DNA of 64,000 nucleotides. Origin: Azolla caroliniana (lineage: Eukaryota; Polypodiophyta). Below the pieces are notes generated by a model. That model saw only the letters and a program-made list of their open reading frames with translations. It did no database searches and was not told the origin of the DNA. The translations under genes were made by a program, and so were the position numbers. Numbering within the stretch: position 1 is the stretch's first letter; each line of letters opens with the position of its first letter. Location of the stretch: the NCBI GenBank assembly GCA_043228905.1, contig JBHGNT010000018.1:3844001-3908000 (forward strand). The letters are read 5' to 3'. Positions 32,659-45,482 of the stretch are shown one piece after another.

Positions 32659-35600
32659 ATGTTCCTATTACTGCAAGGGCTCCATCGGCATTCACGATCA
32701 CAATGCTCCATCTGTTTCAATGTTGGTGCAAAACTTAAGATGATGAGGAGTATGGTGACATTAAAGGTAATAACATGAGTGCACAAAACCTCATGTTCCA
32801 CTATTTGTGTGACGGGTGCCCAAATACAAAATTTTGAGTATTCCCATATTTCCCTCCCCATAATAAATTATATGTATCTTTAAGATTTGCTCACTAAATA
32901 TTAGCTAAAATATAGCTAATTAGCTATGGCTTTTTAGCTACATGTTAGCTATAATAGTGTTTCCATTCCCATGCTTTCACCCCATACAATATACTAACAT
33001 ACATCAACTATTATATATTAATATCTCGCATCAAGTTGGCCATGACATTTATCACCTATTTTTGCTAATCAAACAAAGGTTGACACAACTTTTGAATAAT
33101 CTCATATAAGGAATGGATCATCTGCAACTTGTCAAGTAGGTATCTCTTCGCTCATTGTTTGTTGACAATTATTTCCTAGTTTTGTTTCATCCCAAAGAAA
33201 ATAGTCTTTTACACAACTCTTGAATAGCCTCATATAACAATGTGGTCATGTGCAACTTGTCTAGTAGTTATCTATAAGCTCATTGTTTGTCCTTAAGCAA
33301 GAAAGGTAACGTATAACTTGTGTTTAAGGAATTACAAGTGTATATGATTCCTAAAGTAAAGAGATATTTAACTTCTCTTATTTAAAATCATATGCATGTC
33401 TATGTACCAACTCTAAATGGGAGAATATATTCATTATCTTATCGGGGACAAAGGCTTGCCCTTACTTGTTAATTCACCGAAATCTCTATATTTGAGGGTA
33501 AAAGTGTAACTATTAGGTTAAAGTTCTAATCAATGCTTAATTCAAAACATGACATTAACATAGTGAGGATAAACACACACATGAACACTTCTTCTAGTAG
33601 TACCAACATATACACACAAATTTTGTTTGTATAAGAAATGCAACATCCAAAGAAAAACAACTCTATTCACAATCATTATATTACGTTAATGTACCCATTT
33701 GCTTCCTTTGCCACTTTTCTTTGGTACGCATGATTGCTACTTACAAAAAGGCACATTTTCATTGTTTTTACTACACTCCAACTTGCCCAATATACTCTCT
33801 TCTCTATCAATCAGATTGCATCACGTACATGATACATAGCTTTACATGTTTATTCCAATAAGGTCAACTTCACATAAGATCTATCCATAAGGGGCTCCAT
33901 ATGAACCTTGCCTAAGTTATGAATGATGCAAAAGATATGTAAATATCATGGATAGATCCATGCCACTAATTGCAAACCAAGTTACCACCACAACCACCAA
34001 TGGACCTAGTCTAGGCACAAATTGGCAACCAAAACAAGCTAAAAAAAGTAACGTGTTATGATCTAAAACAATAGTGTAAAGAAATAATTTTAGTAAAGTG
34101 GGATAAGCATCAAGGCAATATTTTTAGGGTTTTAGAATTTCCAAGTTTCTATCTAGAAAAGCTTTAACTAATTGCTTTTAGATAGAAGGCAATGTCTCAA
34201 AACAAAAAAAAGTTGATTTCACATAGAAATAATATGGCAGATTGTCATGTGTGTGTGTGTGGGTGCGTGCGTGCACGCATGTGTATAAGGTGAAGAATAT
34301 GTTTGAGCTCAAAATATATTCGTTCAAGGGTTCATACTTCAAGGCTTAACAAATGCTTAAGAACAATCCTTTAGAAATTATATTACAACCATATTTTGGT
34401 TGCCAGTAAGCATCTAACGCACTCCACCAAGTGTTATGCATGTAACTTGGCTTACAATAAAGGACATCGATCTCCTCATGATTTGCACAACTTTTTTTGA
34501 CCGTCCACTCCTTTAAGTGTGATGCGTAAGGCTCACAATTAACCCCACCTTTGATGGATATAAGGGTGAGTGCCAGCTTGACATTCCAATACCTTTCATT
34601 TGCAGTTTCCAAACTTCGATGAAGATGGAGAAAGGAGAAGATTTTTAGAATAAAAAGGTTGTTGGAAGATCCAAGCTATGGGGAGCATGAGTGTTGAGGA
34701 GCTTTACACATGTGGAGTGATACTCTTCTTTGCCTACCTTTAGGCTAGATGGATTGCATAAGGTCGACATCAGTATTAGCTTTTACTCAAGCTCATGAGT
34801 TTCAAAACACTTTTACACTTTTAGGTAGTCAAGGATATTTTTAGGTAGCAACAAAACGTTGTCAAGTAGTTTTGTAACACTTTCCACCACCTAAAAAGAT
34901 AGAAGTAAAAAGCTATAGGAAGTTGGTTGTATGGGTGATTCGAAATATATCCAACGATGGAATTGACTTATACAAAGATGACTTGGGAAAAGCAAATATG
35001 CATGAAGGAACCAATCATGGGAATATCGTATCTCAAGATTTAAGCACCATTTTCAAACAAAGTAAAAACATGAAATAATCCTCATTGTGTGGCATATATG
35101 ACTTCCGAAGGGTTTCATTGGACCTAGTCTACATCAAATATTGATGCCCCAATATGAGTGATCTTAAATGATGGGAAATCAGTATTGCACTACCAACCTA
35201 ATGATGAGCTTATACAAAGAAATATAGGTCGGTATCTTCATGAAATTATTCGTTAAGTCATGGAACATGTTGCTCACTGGGTGTGGTAAAATTCCTTGAT
35301 ATTTAAGTATTGCAAAAACATCTTCATAGTTCAGAACTTAACATATTCTAACCAATTGTATAAGTACAAAATATATGAAGCAGGCATGAAGTGATTAAAC
35401 ACATGTGGTATATAGCTACTTTTTTAAGTTTACGTTCAATGGATTAGAATAATTCATCTGATGATTAATCATCATCAAATCAATGTGGTTAGGTACATTA
35501 TTGGTATGATTTGGTAATTTTTAAGTCATTTATATTGATATGTATGCTTCATGTTTCTCGAGCATGATGTATTTATGGTTAGTTTTGAGTGTCAATGTAT

Positions 35601-38600
35601 TATCATTCAATATATTTGCACACAATTCTAGGATTTCATTTGCTCATATTCTTTTGAATTTTAGATAAACATAATCTCCATGAACTTATTTTTGTCTTTC
35701 ATCTTCAATAAGAACATGGCCCATAAAATACAATCTTGAGTGCCATGTGGACATTTATGATTTAATTATGATTGCACATGTTACTCTTGAAGGAATGACA
35801 TATATCATATTGTTTGGTTATTAAATGGTCCATTTTAATTTTAGTTTCCTTAATGAAGAGTCACTTTGTGAATCAACGAAGGCAAAATCTTCAATCCTCT
35901 TTCACCCTTGTTTCATGAATTTGTTGAGTCATAGTCCAGTATTGTCATCCTTCGCTTTTGATTTGTTGATGACATGTTTATTCCTAGCAATTCACTTCAT
36001 TTCACATGTTGATCGAGTATTTGAAAATGTATCTTATTATTGTTGTCTATACAAATGGCACTTACATCAGTTGAGCAACAATGCTACAATGACCATAAGT
36101 TAGCATTTGGAAACATAAATATAAACAAGAAGTTTATGTGATCTTCTTTGAAAGCTTCATAAGGAATGAAGGGGATTTGCCTTTAATTCATTGTTAAACA
36201 AGAAGTTTCAAGAGCTTATGTGTACTAGACAATATATTTTTGACTCTTCTAAAAGCAACATAATTCCTAAGTTGTTCATATTATTATGACAACTTTGATA
36301 CCATCACTCCATGTCAAAAGTAATTAAATCTTCAAAGCTTGTCATGATCTCAATATTGCAAATGTTCTACAATAACTAACTAAATCTGGCTGTTGGTGGT
36401 CCATCTTGGTCCTGCCATGGGTTTTACTATTGGCATTGAAAATTAAGGTAAAGCCATTAAGTGTGGCGCATGACGTGGAATTATTTATAAAGACATAATG
36501 TTGTCATATGTGTGAAATAAATGTTGTATTTACCTATATTGTGCTTCCTTTTACTTTTGGATCAATAATACTATAACAAGACATTATATGCTCTCCACGT
36601 AATGCAATGTATTCACATTATATTGGGTAGGTTGTAAATTGTAATAATCACTATGAATACAAGCAATAAAAGGGATTGTTCGAGGAGTAATACATAATTG
36701 CCAAAATAAAGCTTCAAAATATGTGGTGTTTCATTATTTAACTCTAATTATTGAATATTAAGACACCTTTAACTTTTAAGGGAATCAAGACTCGACCTTG
36801 GAAGAAAGCATAAGAAGGTGAAATTTCCACCTTAAACCTAAGGCCATAGAACAAGGAAGTCTAGTGAAATTTTATATCTTAGACGGTTTCTAAATAGGGA
36901 TGTATGTGCTAGCATGCCATGGATTTGGTTGGATTTATGCATTTGTCAAATCATGCAAGGATGCATTTGTGTTTATACATAGTTGTGCGGTAGTCAGGTC
37001 ACACTTGTTGGAGCTAAGAATGCAAGGCAACAAAAACAATGTTTTCTACTCACTATTGAGGTGTACTATAATTGCATTCCCATTTGAGCGTCAAAGATAT
37101 CTTAGAACATATTAAAATTTTATCATTCAACATAGAAGTCCAGTGATTTAAGTGCACATAACATTCAATCACTCCAAAAAAACATTGCAACATTTTTCTC
37201 GTTTGTTGTCTTTATCACTTCAACGATTACATTATTGGCGAAGTTTTGTTTGAGTTATTGTTGCAGTCTCTTGCTTTGAGGAATATTGATCAAGGCCAAG
37301 TCATTTGATTGATTATTTAAAATAACCGTTCGAATGTACTAGAAATTAATTAATGTAGTTTGGTGTCATTTTATTTGTATTCTAACTTAAACTAACTACG
37401 TTTTATGTCATATCAGTTGAATCGACACATTTGTTTAGTCTTATAAGAAAATAAACATTCTCAATAAGCAAAGACGCCCTATACACCACCACATAAATCA
37501 CATCACTCCAAGACTAAACTGTCTTATCACAAATACATTGCGATGATGAAACTTCATATGGCAAGAGATCTACCCCGACCCGAAATGTGGTTTGCAAGTT
37601 TCCCGATGCGCATATTCTGTCTTAGAGGTATCATAAACCCTATTGATAACAGTATTGCAACTATTGCCCTTTTGAATTTCTTTGAGGAACAAATTTTATA
37701 AAGTATAGATATTATAAACATTATATGTTTTTCACGACATAACAATAGTGTATCTGACTTTAAATGGAGCGCATCAAGATTTGATGAGCTTGAAATCCAA
37801 CTCCTCAATAGATTTTAAATGAGGGCAACATCGATAACCACAAGAATAATAGTTTTCACAATCTGACGCTCTAAATTCTTCATTTTATCATATTTTACAA
37901 TATAACCTTTAAAGTGTTGCATTGAAGACACAAATGTTTTGCAAATGTTGAATATTTGTCATTCTCTAGAGATTGAAGACCAACGCAAATTGCGCTTAAG
38001 AAATGATATGCGATGTCCTCATGATTATACATAAACAATGGAAATAGATTAGTCTATTATAGATATACACAACATCTATAATATTTTAAAAGGTAAGTGG
38101 AGCACATTGTTGAGAATATCTTTTTAAGGTGGTTCTTAATTATTAATAGTGAACGTAATAGAGACTACAAACTTTTCATTTGAAAAGCACACTTAGCATG
38201 AATGGTTTTTAATAAATCCCATCCATGTAAACAATGACAATTCATGTCGAAGACGCGGCTTTCCAGTGACTGCAATGCAATGATGCATTAGAGAGAGATT
38301 TTCCTAAGGGGAACAAAAGAAACAACTTTTTCGGATGTATCTTTGCATTAGACTCCGTCCAATGCATCTCTTAAAAGGCTTCATGATTGTATTATATAGT
38401 ATTTCTTGGCAATGTTGAATTACATTGAAGGAAAAAGGAAACCATTTTTGGAAAAAAAAAAGAAATACAAGAAAAAGGAAACCATGATCCATCTAAGAGA
38501 ATATAAGCATAGTGGTTTTACTATTTGACGTTTGGAATCAATCTTTTTGTTAATGGGGGAAGAATGTTTCCAAGGTAATGTAGCGAGTGCATGTATAGTA

Positions 38601-39357
38601 AAATGTTGATGAATTGGAGCAAGCCTCTGAGTAGCTTGAAAAGATGGCGATTAATAAACATATAAATTGAAAGTAAAAAGCTTGCATGTTTTACATTAGG
38701 ACATTATGAATCACTCTTTTGCCTCGCATATAAACCAAAACACAAATTCAAAAGAGAAAAGTGGACCATTAATATTAAAATAACAAATACCGGCCTTGTT
38801 TTAGACTTTGTAGGTCAATGCACTTCACAACAAAATTAGGCGCATTTAGGTGTATAGGGAGTTAGAACGTTGATTTAGAAACAAGGTTCGCAATGACCAT
38901 TTGTATCGACATTGGATGATTAAATAAGCAAGATAACTTGAAGATATTCGACATTTGATTCTATGTATGTATGTACGTATCTATCTATCTACAAGTATAT
39001 GGATATAACGGCCTTGTGTGAGATAAACGGCAAGCTTTGAAACTTGTCAGGCCTCGATCTATTGATGTTTCAAAGGCAATAATAAGCGAAGAAAGAAAGG
39101 GAATTGAGTAAGTGTGATGGGACATGATCGTGCTTAAAATACGAGGATGCTTAGACTAATGACCATTATTGTGATTTGCCATTAAATCACTAAAAAAAGC
39201 AAAAGCAAAAAAGGCAAAGCACATATGTACATATTTCTTTTCCTTAAAAAGGTTTCTTTATTAAAATTGTCCCCATTTTCCATCTTCTTTTTCACAACTA
39301 TCTTATTTTAAAATGCATTTTTTTTTCTTCTTCTTCTCGTTTTCGTGATTGGCATAT
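32659..39357. other. AT-rich intergenic DNA, no gene recognised
   Basis: I find no open frame with recognisable similarity, no convincing exon chain and no LTR pair. The longest frames (92 aa at 35825, 88 aa at 34346) look like chance. There is an imperfect direct repeat at 33083-33177 and 33211-33284, and a short GT/GC alternating run at 34246-34285. Confidence 0.6.
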
Positions 39358-39615
39358 ACCTACCCTAGGAGTAGGCTATAGAGGCCATCAATACCGTGGT
39401 TTCGCATCCTTACACAAATGACCCCACCCTAGAAGTGGCCCATTGAGGCTATTGATATCTTGGGGTTCAAACCCGTAATCCAATGAGCCTACCCCAGTAG
39501 TGACCTATTTAGGGTATCGAACTTCATGGATTCAAAATCCATAATGCGAAACGACCACTAGCTTTAACCTATTTAAGTTATCGACAGACAGAAGGTCATG
39601 GCTTCGGATTCACAT
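39358..39615. repeat. Four diverged tandem copies of a ~65-bp unit
   Basis: Units start near 39358, 39420, 39485 and 39550. Each has a form of ACCCTAGNAGTGGCCYAT, then GAGGCYATCRAT, then a TGGNTTCRNA block. They are clearly diverged from one another. The second unit contains GGTTCAAACCC, resembling a Pol III B box. Confidence 0.6.
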
Positions 39616-40020
39616 ACTTCCTTGCATACATCTTTGTTGCAACCAATACACCATTAGTCTTAATAAATCTTTGCATCGAATGGAACCAAAGTAATGACCA
39701 CCAAGACACCTACTACCTATTCAGGCGATTACACCGACAGGAAGGTCAACCCCGCAGACGAATCCACATATATATTTTCCTTCTCCAAATTGACGGTTCG
39801 ATCATTATTCTAATAATAATATCGCTTCTTTCTGAGACCACATACGGCATCATCCACGCTTCGAACTCACAACCTCGCGGTCTGCAAATGCTTGAAGCAG
39901 CCATCTCATGTCTCTCCCTCTCCCTCATTATGTATATACTGTGTACATATATATATGTACATGGCTTGTATAACTGAGTGCATAATATCTTTGTGTATGT
40001 ACATATGTATATGTATATAT

Positions 40021-40150
40021 ATACATAGAATCTGTATGTGTTTGTGTGTGTACATATGTATATACATAGAATCTGTATGTGTTTGTGTGTGTACATACAT
40101 TTGTATGTATATATGTATATACATAGAATCTGTGTGTGTGTGTATGTATG
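40021..40150. repeat. TATG/TGTG-rich minisatellite upstream of the phosphatase gene
   Basis: The core atacatagaatctgt recurs at 40021, 40062 and 40119, separated by alternating TG/TA runs. Frames read across it on both strands are low-complexity artefacts. Confidence 0.75.
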
Positions 40151-40259
40151 TACATATGTACATATAGAAATTGTGAATTCAATTGATTTGGGTTGCCTTC
40201 ATTTGCAGAGAAAGAGAGTGATGCCTTCATTTGCAGAGAAAGAGAGAGATAGAAGCAAA

Positions 40260-43200
40260 ATGTCGAAGGTAAAGAAATTCATGCTGTTAAATTTATTGCA
40301 TTAGATTTCAATTCAAACAAACAAACTCTGGTTGTGAAACATTTATGTTTTCTTTTTGTGTTTTGTCATGAGATTATTTTTTTGTTTTTTTCTTGTTTGC
40401 AGTTATTGTGGCCACACATGGTAAGGAAGAAATGGTTCAACAACAACAACAAACCAATTGAAGATGAGTTCAGTGCAGATGAAGAGGAGGAAGAGGAAGA
40501 GGAAGAGGAAGATGAAGATGAAGATGAAGATGAAGAGGGAGAGGGAGTTGAAGAGGAAGAATACCCCAAATATTCTCAAGGTAAAACACATTAAAAATAT
40601 AATCGTCTCATGCTCATGAATGAACTGAATAAGAAAATTCAAACGAAACAATCGATTTGGACTATATCTGTCTGTATACATATATAAAATTCGTTATCTT
40701 CAATTTACTTTTCCCCTCTTATTAGGATTTACCTTAAGATGCTGAGATTATGTTGGTAAAGATGTAGACCATTTACCTAAATGCCTGTTGAAGAAAGTTT
40801 TGCAACATGTGAAAAAAAGAAGTCTAAATCATGCTATCTCTCTGTCTAAATCATGTGAAGAAAGTTGAAGTGCTCAATGATGCATCCCATTAGAAAATAA
40901 ACCAAGATCGAGTTTTTGTTTCCTTTTCACTACCATTGGAAATGCCATGTTGATGTTCACAAACACCAGATGAGCTAGGTTATCCATGTAACCTGCCAAA
41001 TAAGAGAAAACTTCTCTCCTCTGACATGTAAAAGAAGTATTGCTTTAGAAATTTCTTTAGAGAGCTAAAAACATAGAATTTTTTTTTTTCATGTTGCATT
41101 CCTGTAGGATTCTATACTATATGTTTATGTAGAGAGTGAGTGAGTTCACAAAATCGATATATGCAGAAGGAAAACAAGCGTAACTCCTTTTCTCTAACAT
41201 ATAGTATATAATATATACATACATACATACATACATACATACATACATACATACATACATACATACATACATTTAATATATATAATTTGATGCGTGCAGA
41301 TAAACCATTAAGAAAAAACTATTTGCCCGTGAGAAGAGGGCAATCCGCAACATTGAAAAGGGAGTACACCCATAAGGAGGAATTCCTGTATGCAAACATC
41401 TTATTCTATATTTATTCTAAACCTATATTTTCGTACTGATTCTAATGAATTTGCATGGAATGTTTCTATTGCAGGATAGGTGTTGGCACATGGAATGTTG
41501 GAGGAAGAGAACCACCGACACAACTAGAATTGCAAGACTGGCTTCAAATGAATAATCCTGCTGATATCTATGTACTCGGGTAGGATATCTATATCTATCT
41601 ATCTATCTATAGATACATCCATACATACATACATATACATTCTTTCATTCTTTTTATGTAACAATGTTGGGCCTTTGGTTATATTATAAGCATATATAGT
41701 ATATTGTGTAGGGATAAATGAAGGATTGGAATCCCTTTTTTCTTTACTCATTTTGTACTTGAAGAGAAGGGTTTTATGTGTTAAAGAGGCTGTTAATATA
41801 TTGGATAGGCCAACAATGCATTTTATTTATGAGGAATTGACATATAAGGGCTTCTTGGTCATACACCTTGGAAACATACATGAATGTTATGCTAATGAAT
41901 ACTCATCCTTATGTTCACAGTTTCCAGGAAATTGTTCCCTTGAATGCAAGCAATATCTTTGTTAATGAAGACAATGGTCCGACAGTGCAATGGCAAGCAC
42001 TCATCCGGGAAACTTTAAATAAGTCAAGATTGAAGGACCATATGACTTCTTATAGTGCCCCCCCTTCACCATCGAGACATATCAAATCCGAGATATACGA
42101 TATATTTGTCGGAAATGGAAAGAGTGGTGCGGAACACATCCTGATTGATGAAGAAACTAGCTATGTGGAGGTAGATAATGCCCCTCTAGAATCAAAAAGA
42201 ATGGAGGGTTATCAAGATATGAGTCTTGGAAAGCCAAATTTAGTGGAATTTTATAGATGCACTGAGCGAATTGGTGTACAACATCAAAAGAAGAGTGAAA
42301 ATGAAGCGACCATGGATTGGCTCTCTTTGTGTGATCGCCCACATGATTCTGTGTTGATCAATGATGATGCAAGGGCTTGTGGATTTTCATTTTCATCAAC
42401 ATCTAGGGTTCTGCCGATCCACCCTAATCCTATCAAGAAGAGGGGACGCTATGTCCGAGTTGCTAGCAAACAAATGGTCGGGATACACATCTCAGTATGG
42501 GTTCGAAGGAAGTTGCATCGGTTCATACACAATCTGACAGTCTCATCTGTTGGCCTTGGCATAATGGGCTGTATGGGAAATAAGGTATCCATCTCTCTAT
42601 CTCTGTATGTGTCTCTTATGTATCATCACTGGTATGTGCTAACAATGTTGGAACAAATCACTGTCTTTTTTTGTTTTGGGTAATGGTAATATGGGTTTTA
42701 TTAGGGATTGAATATTGGAACTAGAATTGAAGTTTTCATCTTTATTTAGCAATGATGCAAACCTCTTAGTTGCCCTCATAGGTCATTGTGGCCTTTAGTA
42801 GACATCATTTCTCTCTATCTTCATCTGTGTCTCTTATGTATCATCACTGGCATGTGCTAACAATGTTGGAACAAATCACCCTGTTTTTTTGTTTTTGATA
42901 ATGGTAATATGGGTTTTATTAGGGGTGGATTATTGTAACTAACAATCGGCAACGGTTCGGTTCGGTTTGAGAGGGTCAAAACCGAACCATGAATTTTTTT
43001 TGAAACCTGAACCGAACCACGAAACCGTTAAAACCACGGTTTTGTGATTCGGTTTTGGTTTTCAGCTTAGGTCAAATTTTAAAATTTTAAAATTTTAAAG
43101 ATGTTCCTAAAATGTGAGAATAAGTTCTAAAAATGAAAAGATTGTTTAAAAACAAAATTTTTTAATTTAAAATTTTCTTTTTACAAATTTTATAAAATTT

Positions 43201-45482
43201 AAAAAATAAAAAACTGTTAAACCGTTTAAACTGTGGTTTCTAACGGTTGAAACCGAACCAAACCATTTAAACCATTAAGCCGTTAAGCCGAGGTTTCGCG
43301 TTGCCAATTGTTAATTGCAACTAGCATTGAGTTTATAATGAATGAGGTAAACCTCTTTGTTGCCCTCATAGATCATTTTGGCCTTTAATAGATGTTAATA
43401 CAGCTTTCATTCCCTCTTTGTGGCATGTCTAAATACTGCTCTCATGTATTGTATGTTGTATACTGTGTTTAACATCTCTTTTTAATAGTCTTGTTTAGCA
43501 CTGGTGTAGCTTTTTCATCTTCTCATTAGAGTAGTTTGTGGGGTCAATTCCAGCTCATAGAGCTTTGGAGGTAACATCATACGAAATCATGAATGTAAAA
43601 TTCCTGGCTCTCATAGGACATGCTATACATATTGCATTTTATTTTTATGTTAAAAACAAATAAGATATGGGGTATAGATTCCACGTAGTGAAAAATCAAC
43701 TTGTGGATCCCAGGGTTCTGTCTCTGTGAGTATGGTGCTTCATGAGACCAGCTTCTGTTTTGTGTGCACTCATCTAACATCTGGAGACAAGGAAGGTGAT
43801 GAACTACGAAGGAATGCGGATGTTAAGGAAATATTAAAACGTACACGATTCTCATCATCCAAAGCAGATCATACAGCTTTTCCAAAAACCATATGGGAGC
43901 ATGAGTATGTTGAAATAGCCTCATTTCTTATATTTCTTCTAGGTTCTGATTGAAGGAAATCATATTTGTGATCTGACATATGCTGCATCTTGAATGGGAC
44001 ATTTGCATATAGAAGAGCATGATTATGGATATATCGTACCACACTCCTAACAAGCATTTATATATTGTGGAGATCTATTCCCCTAACTATATTATTAGGG
44101 GGGTTGATGTAAGTGTTGAGTAGGCATATTAGCTATTGGATGGCTTTTGTTTGCCCGCAGTCAAGACGGATATGGCCTCAACATAGACCTTCGGCCATTT
44201 GTAGCTTTAACTTATCCCCAATAATGTATAGCTAAGTGTATGCTCATGACAGTATCTATCTTCTTATTGAATTTATTCATCCATGCATGAACTAGTAATT
44301 TGTGTCATAGCGGTTAAAAATCTTCTTTCCTTCGTCAATTTGACAGCCAGATATTCTTTCTCGGAGATCTGAACTACCGACTCAACCTTTCAGACAGCGA
44401 AACACGGTTTCTCATAGCAAGAGAGGATTGGACAGCCCTTTTCCTGAAGGATCAGGCAAGTGGGTTAGCATGAATACTTGCTTGGGGATAAAACTAGTAT
44501 GTTTGATAATACCTAAAGAACACTTTTAAGATAGCTTTTTCCTTTAGCTCGGAATCAATGTGTAGAGTTAAAAGTACAAGGCCAGATTCTATTTGAGTTC
44601 ATCTATCAATTTTATTTAATCGTTAGAGTAGCTAAATAAGCAACAAAAGTGTTCCAGATATCTGACATGTGATGTATGCCATTTTGTTTTTGTTTCTCTA
44701 TTGCAGCTCAAAAACGAAATGAGGAAAGGTGGAACATTTGATGGATGGTTTGAAGGTCCCATAGATTTCCCCCCAACATACAAATATGAGGTCGATTCTA
44801 ATCAATATGCTGGACAACATGCAAAACCTGGAGATAAGCGGCGTTCACCAGCCTGGTATGCGCTTGACTGAAAGATGTTTCTTTCATTCCAGTATATCTG
44901 TTATTGTTTCCATGTTTCACTTCTAGCCCAGACAAAATGTGAAGCTATACATAAATTGTTGCTACTTTTAACCGTTAAAATGTCATGAACAGTCTTAGGA
45001 GGATGTTTCCAATATGTGAAGCTATCCATTAATTGTTGCTACTTTTTAACCCTTAAATGTTATGAACAGTTGGTATAATCAGTATCACGTTCTAAATACT
45101 TTTATTACACCACTAACTTTATATGATATTTTGTGTTTGAAGATGGAATAGTTACGAGTAGCTCATATCACATTGTGATTATATATAAATAATCTCTCTT
45201 TTATCTCAAAGATTGAACTCAGATCCCTGAAAGTTGAGCAGGTGTGATCGCATACTATGGCATGGTAAAGGACTACAACAACTATTGTATAAGCGCGAGG
45301 AACTTTTTGTGTCGGATCACAGACCTGTTATTGCTGTTTTTCTATCTGAAGTCGAAGTTTTCTCTGAAAACAAGATCACCAGAAGTATTTACCTTTTCAA
45401 GAATGCAAAAGTAGAGATTGAAGAACTCCTATTTCAGACCCACAATCACATCCTTCCTCGGAAAGCTCTTTTTGAAGAATGA
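40260..45482 (+). CDS. Type I inositol-polyphosphate 5-phosphatase (9 exons)
   Basis: Removes the 5-phosphate from inositol polyphosphates (family function), damping InsP3/Ca2+ signalling. Exons: 40260-40268, 40403-40580, 41300-41387, 41475-41579, 41921-42584, 43714-43904, 44347-44455, 44707-44855, 45242-45482; together exactly 578 codons including stop. The N-terminus LLWPHMVRKKWF is typical of plant type I enzymes, followed by an acidic tract (residues 29-57). Catalytic landmarks: GTWNVGG (96-102), FQEIVPLNA (128-136), GNKGSVSVSM (346-355), GDLNYRL (418-424), PAWCDRIL (496-503), SDHRPV (522-527). Residues of about 150-310 form the low-conservation insert usual in plant type I members. All introns are GT-AG except intron 7 (GC-AG). 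The start is uncertain: an in-frame ATG at 40221 would add 13 residues. Subgroup not assigned. Confidence 0.93.
41217..41273. repeat. (TACA)n microsatellite in intron 2
   Basis: About 14 uninterrupted tetranucleotide units lie 27 bp upstream of exon 3 of the phosphatase gene. Confidence 0.95.
42590..43397. repeat. Tandem duplication in intron 5, second copy carrying an insertion
   Basis: Unit 1 (about 42590-42806) and unit 2 (about 42807-43397) share long matches such as ctcttatgtatcatcactgg, gtgctaacaatgttggaaca and gttgccctcata. Unit 2 is longer because of the palindromic element at 42941-43313. Confidence 0.8.
42941..43313. mobile_element. MITE-like element in intron 5 of the phosphatase gene
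   Basis: A 373-bp non-coding element whose ends are 14-bp inverted repeats with one mismatch (aacaatcggcaacg / cgttgccaattgtt). Flanks are attgtaact (42932-42940) and attgcaact (43314-43322), a 9-bp near-perfect target duplication. Inner arms are rich in ACCGAACC/GGTTCGGTT on opposite strands. Unit 1 of the surrounding duplication has the uninterrupted site. The superfamily is not settled: a 9-bp duplication suggests Mutator, 8 bp would suggest hAT. Confidence 0.75.

Noticed and set aside
39746-40230. Tyr/Ile/His-rich frames on both strands
   Set aside because: Translation of TATG/TGTG repeats upstream of the phosphatase gene.
40366-40569. Serine-rich minus-strand protein
   Set aside because: Antisense of the acidic GAA/GAT tract of the phosphatase exon 2.
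41217-41273. CRISPR-like regular array
   Set aside because: A plain TACA tetranucleotide microsatellite without spacers; the 28-bp LTR arrays likewise lack spacers.
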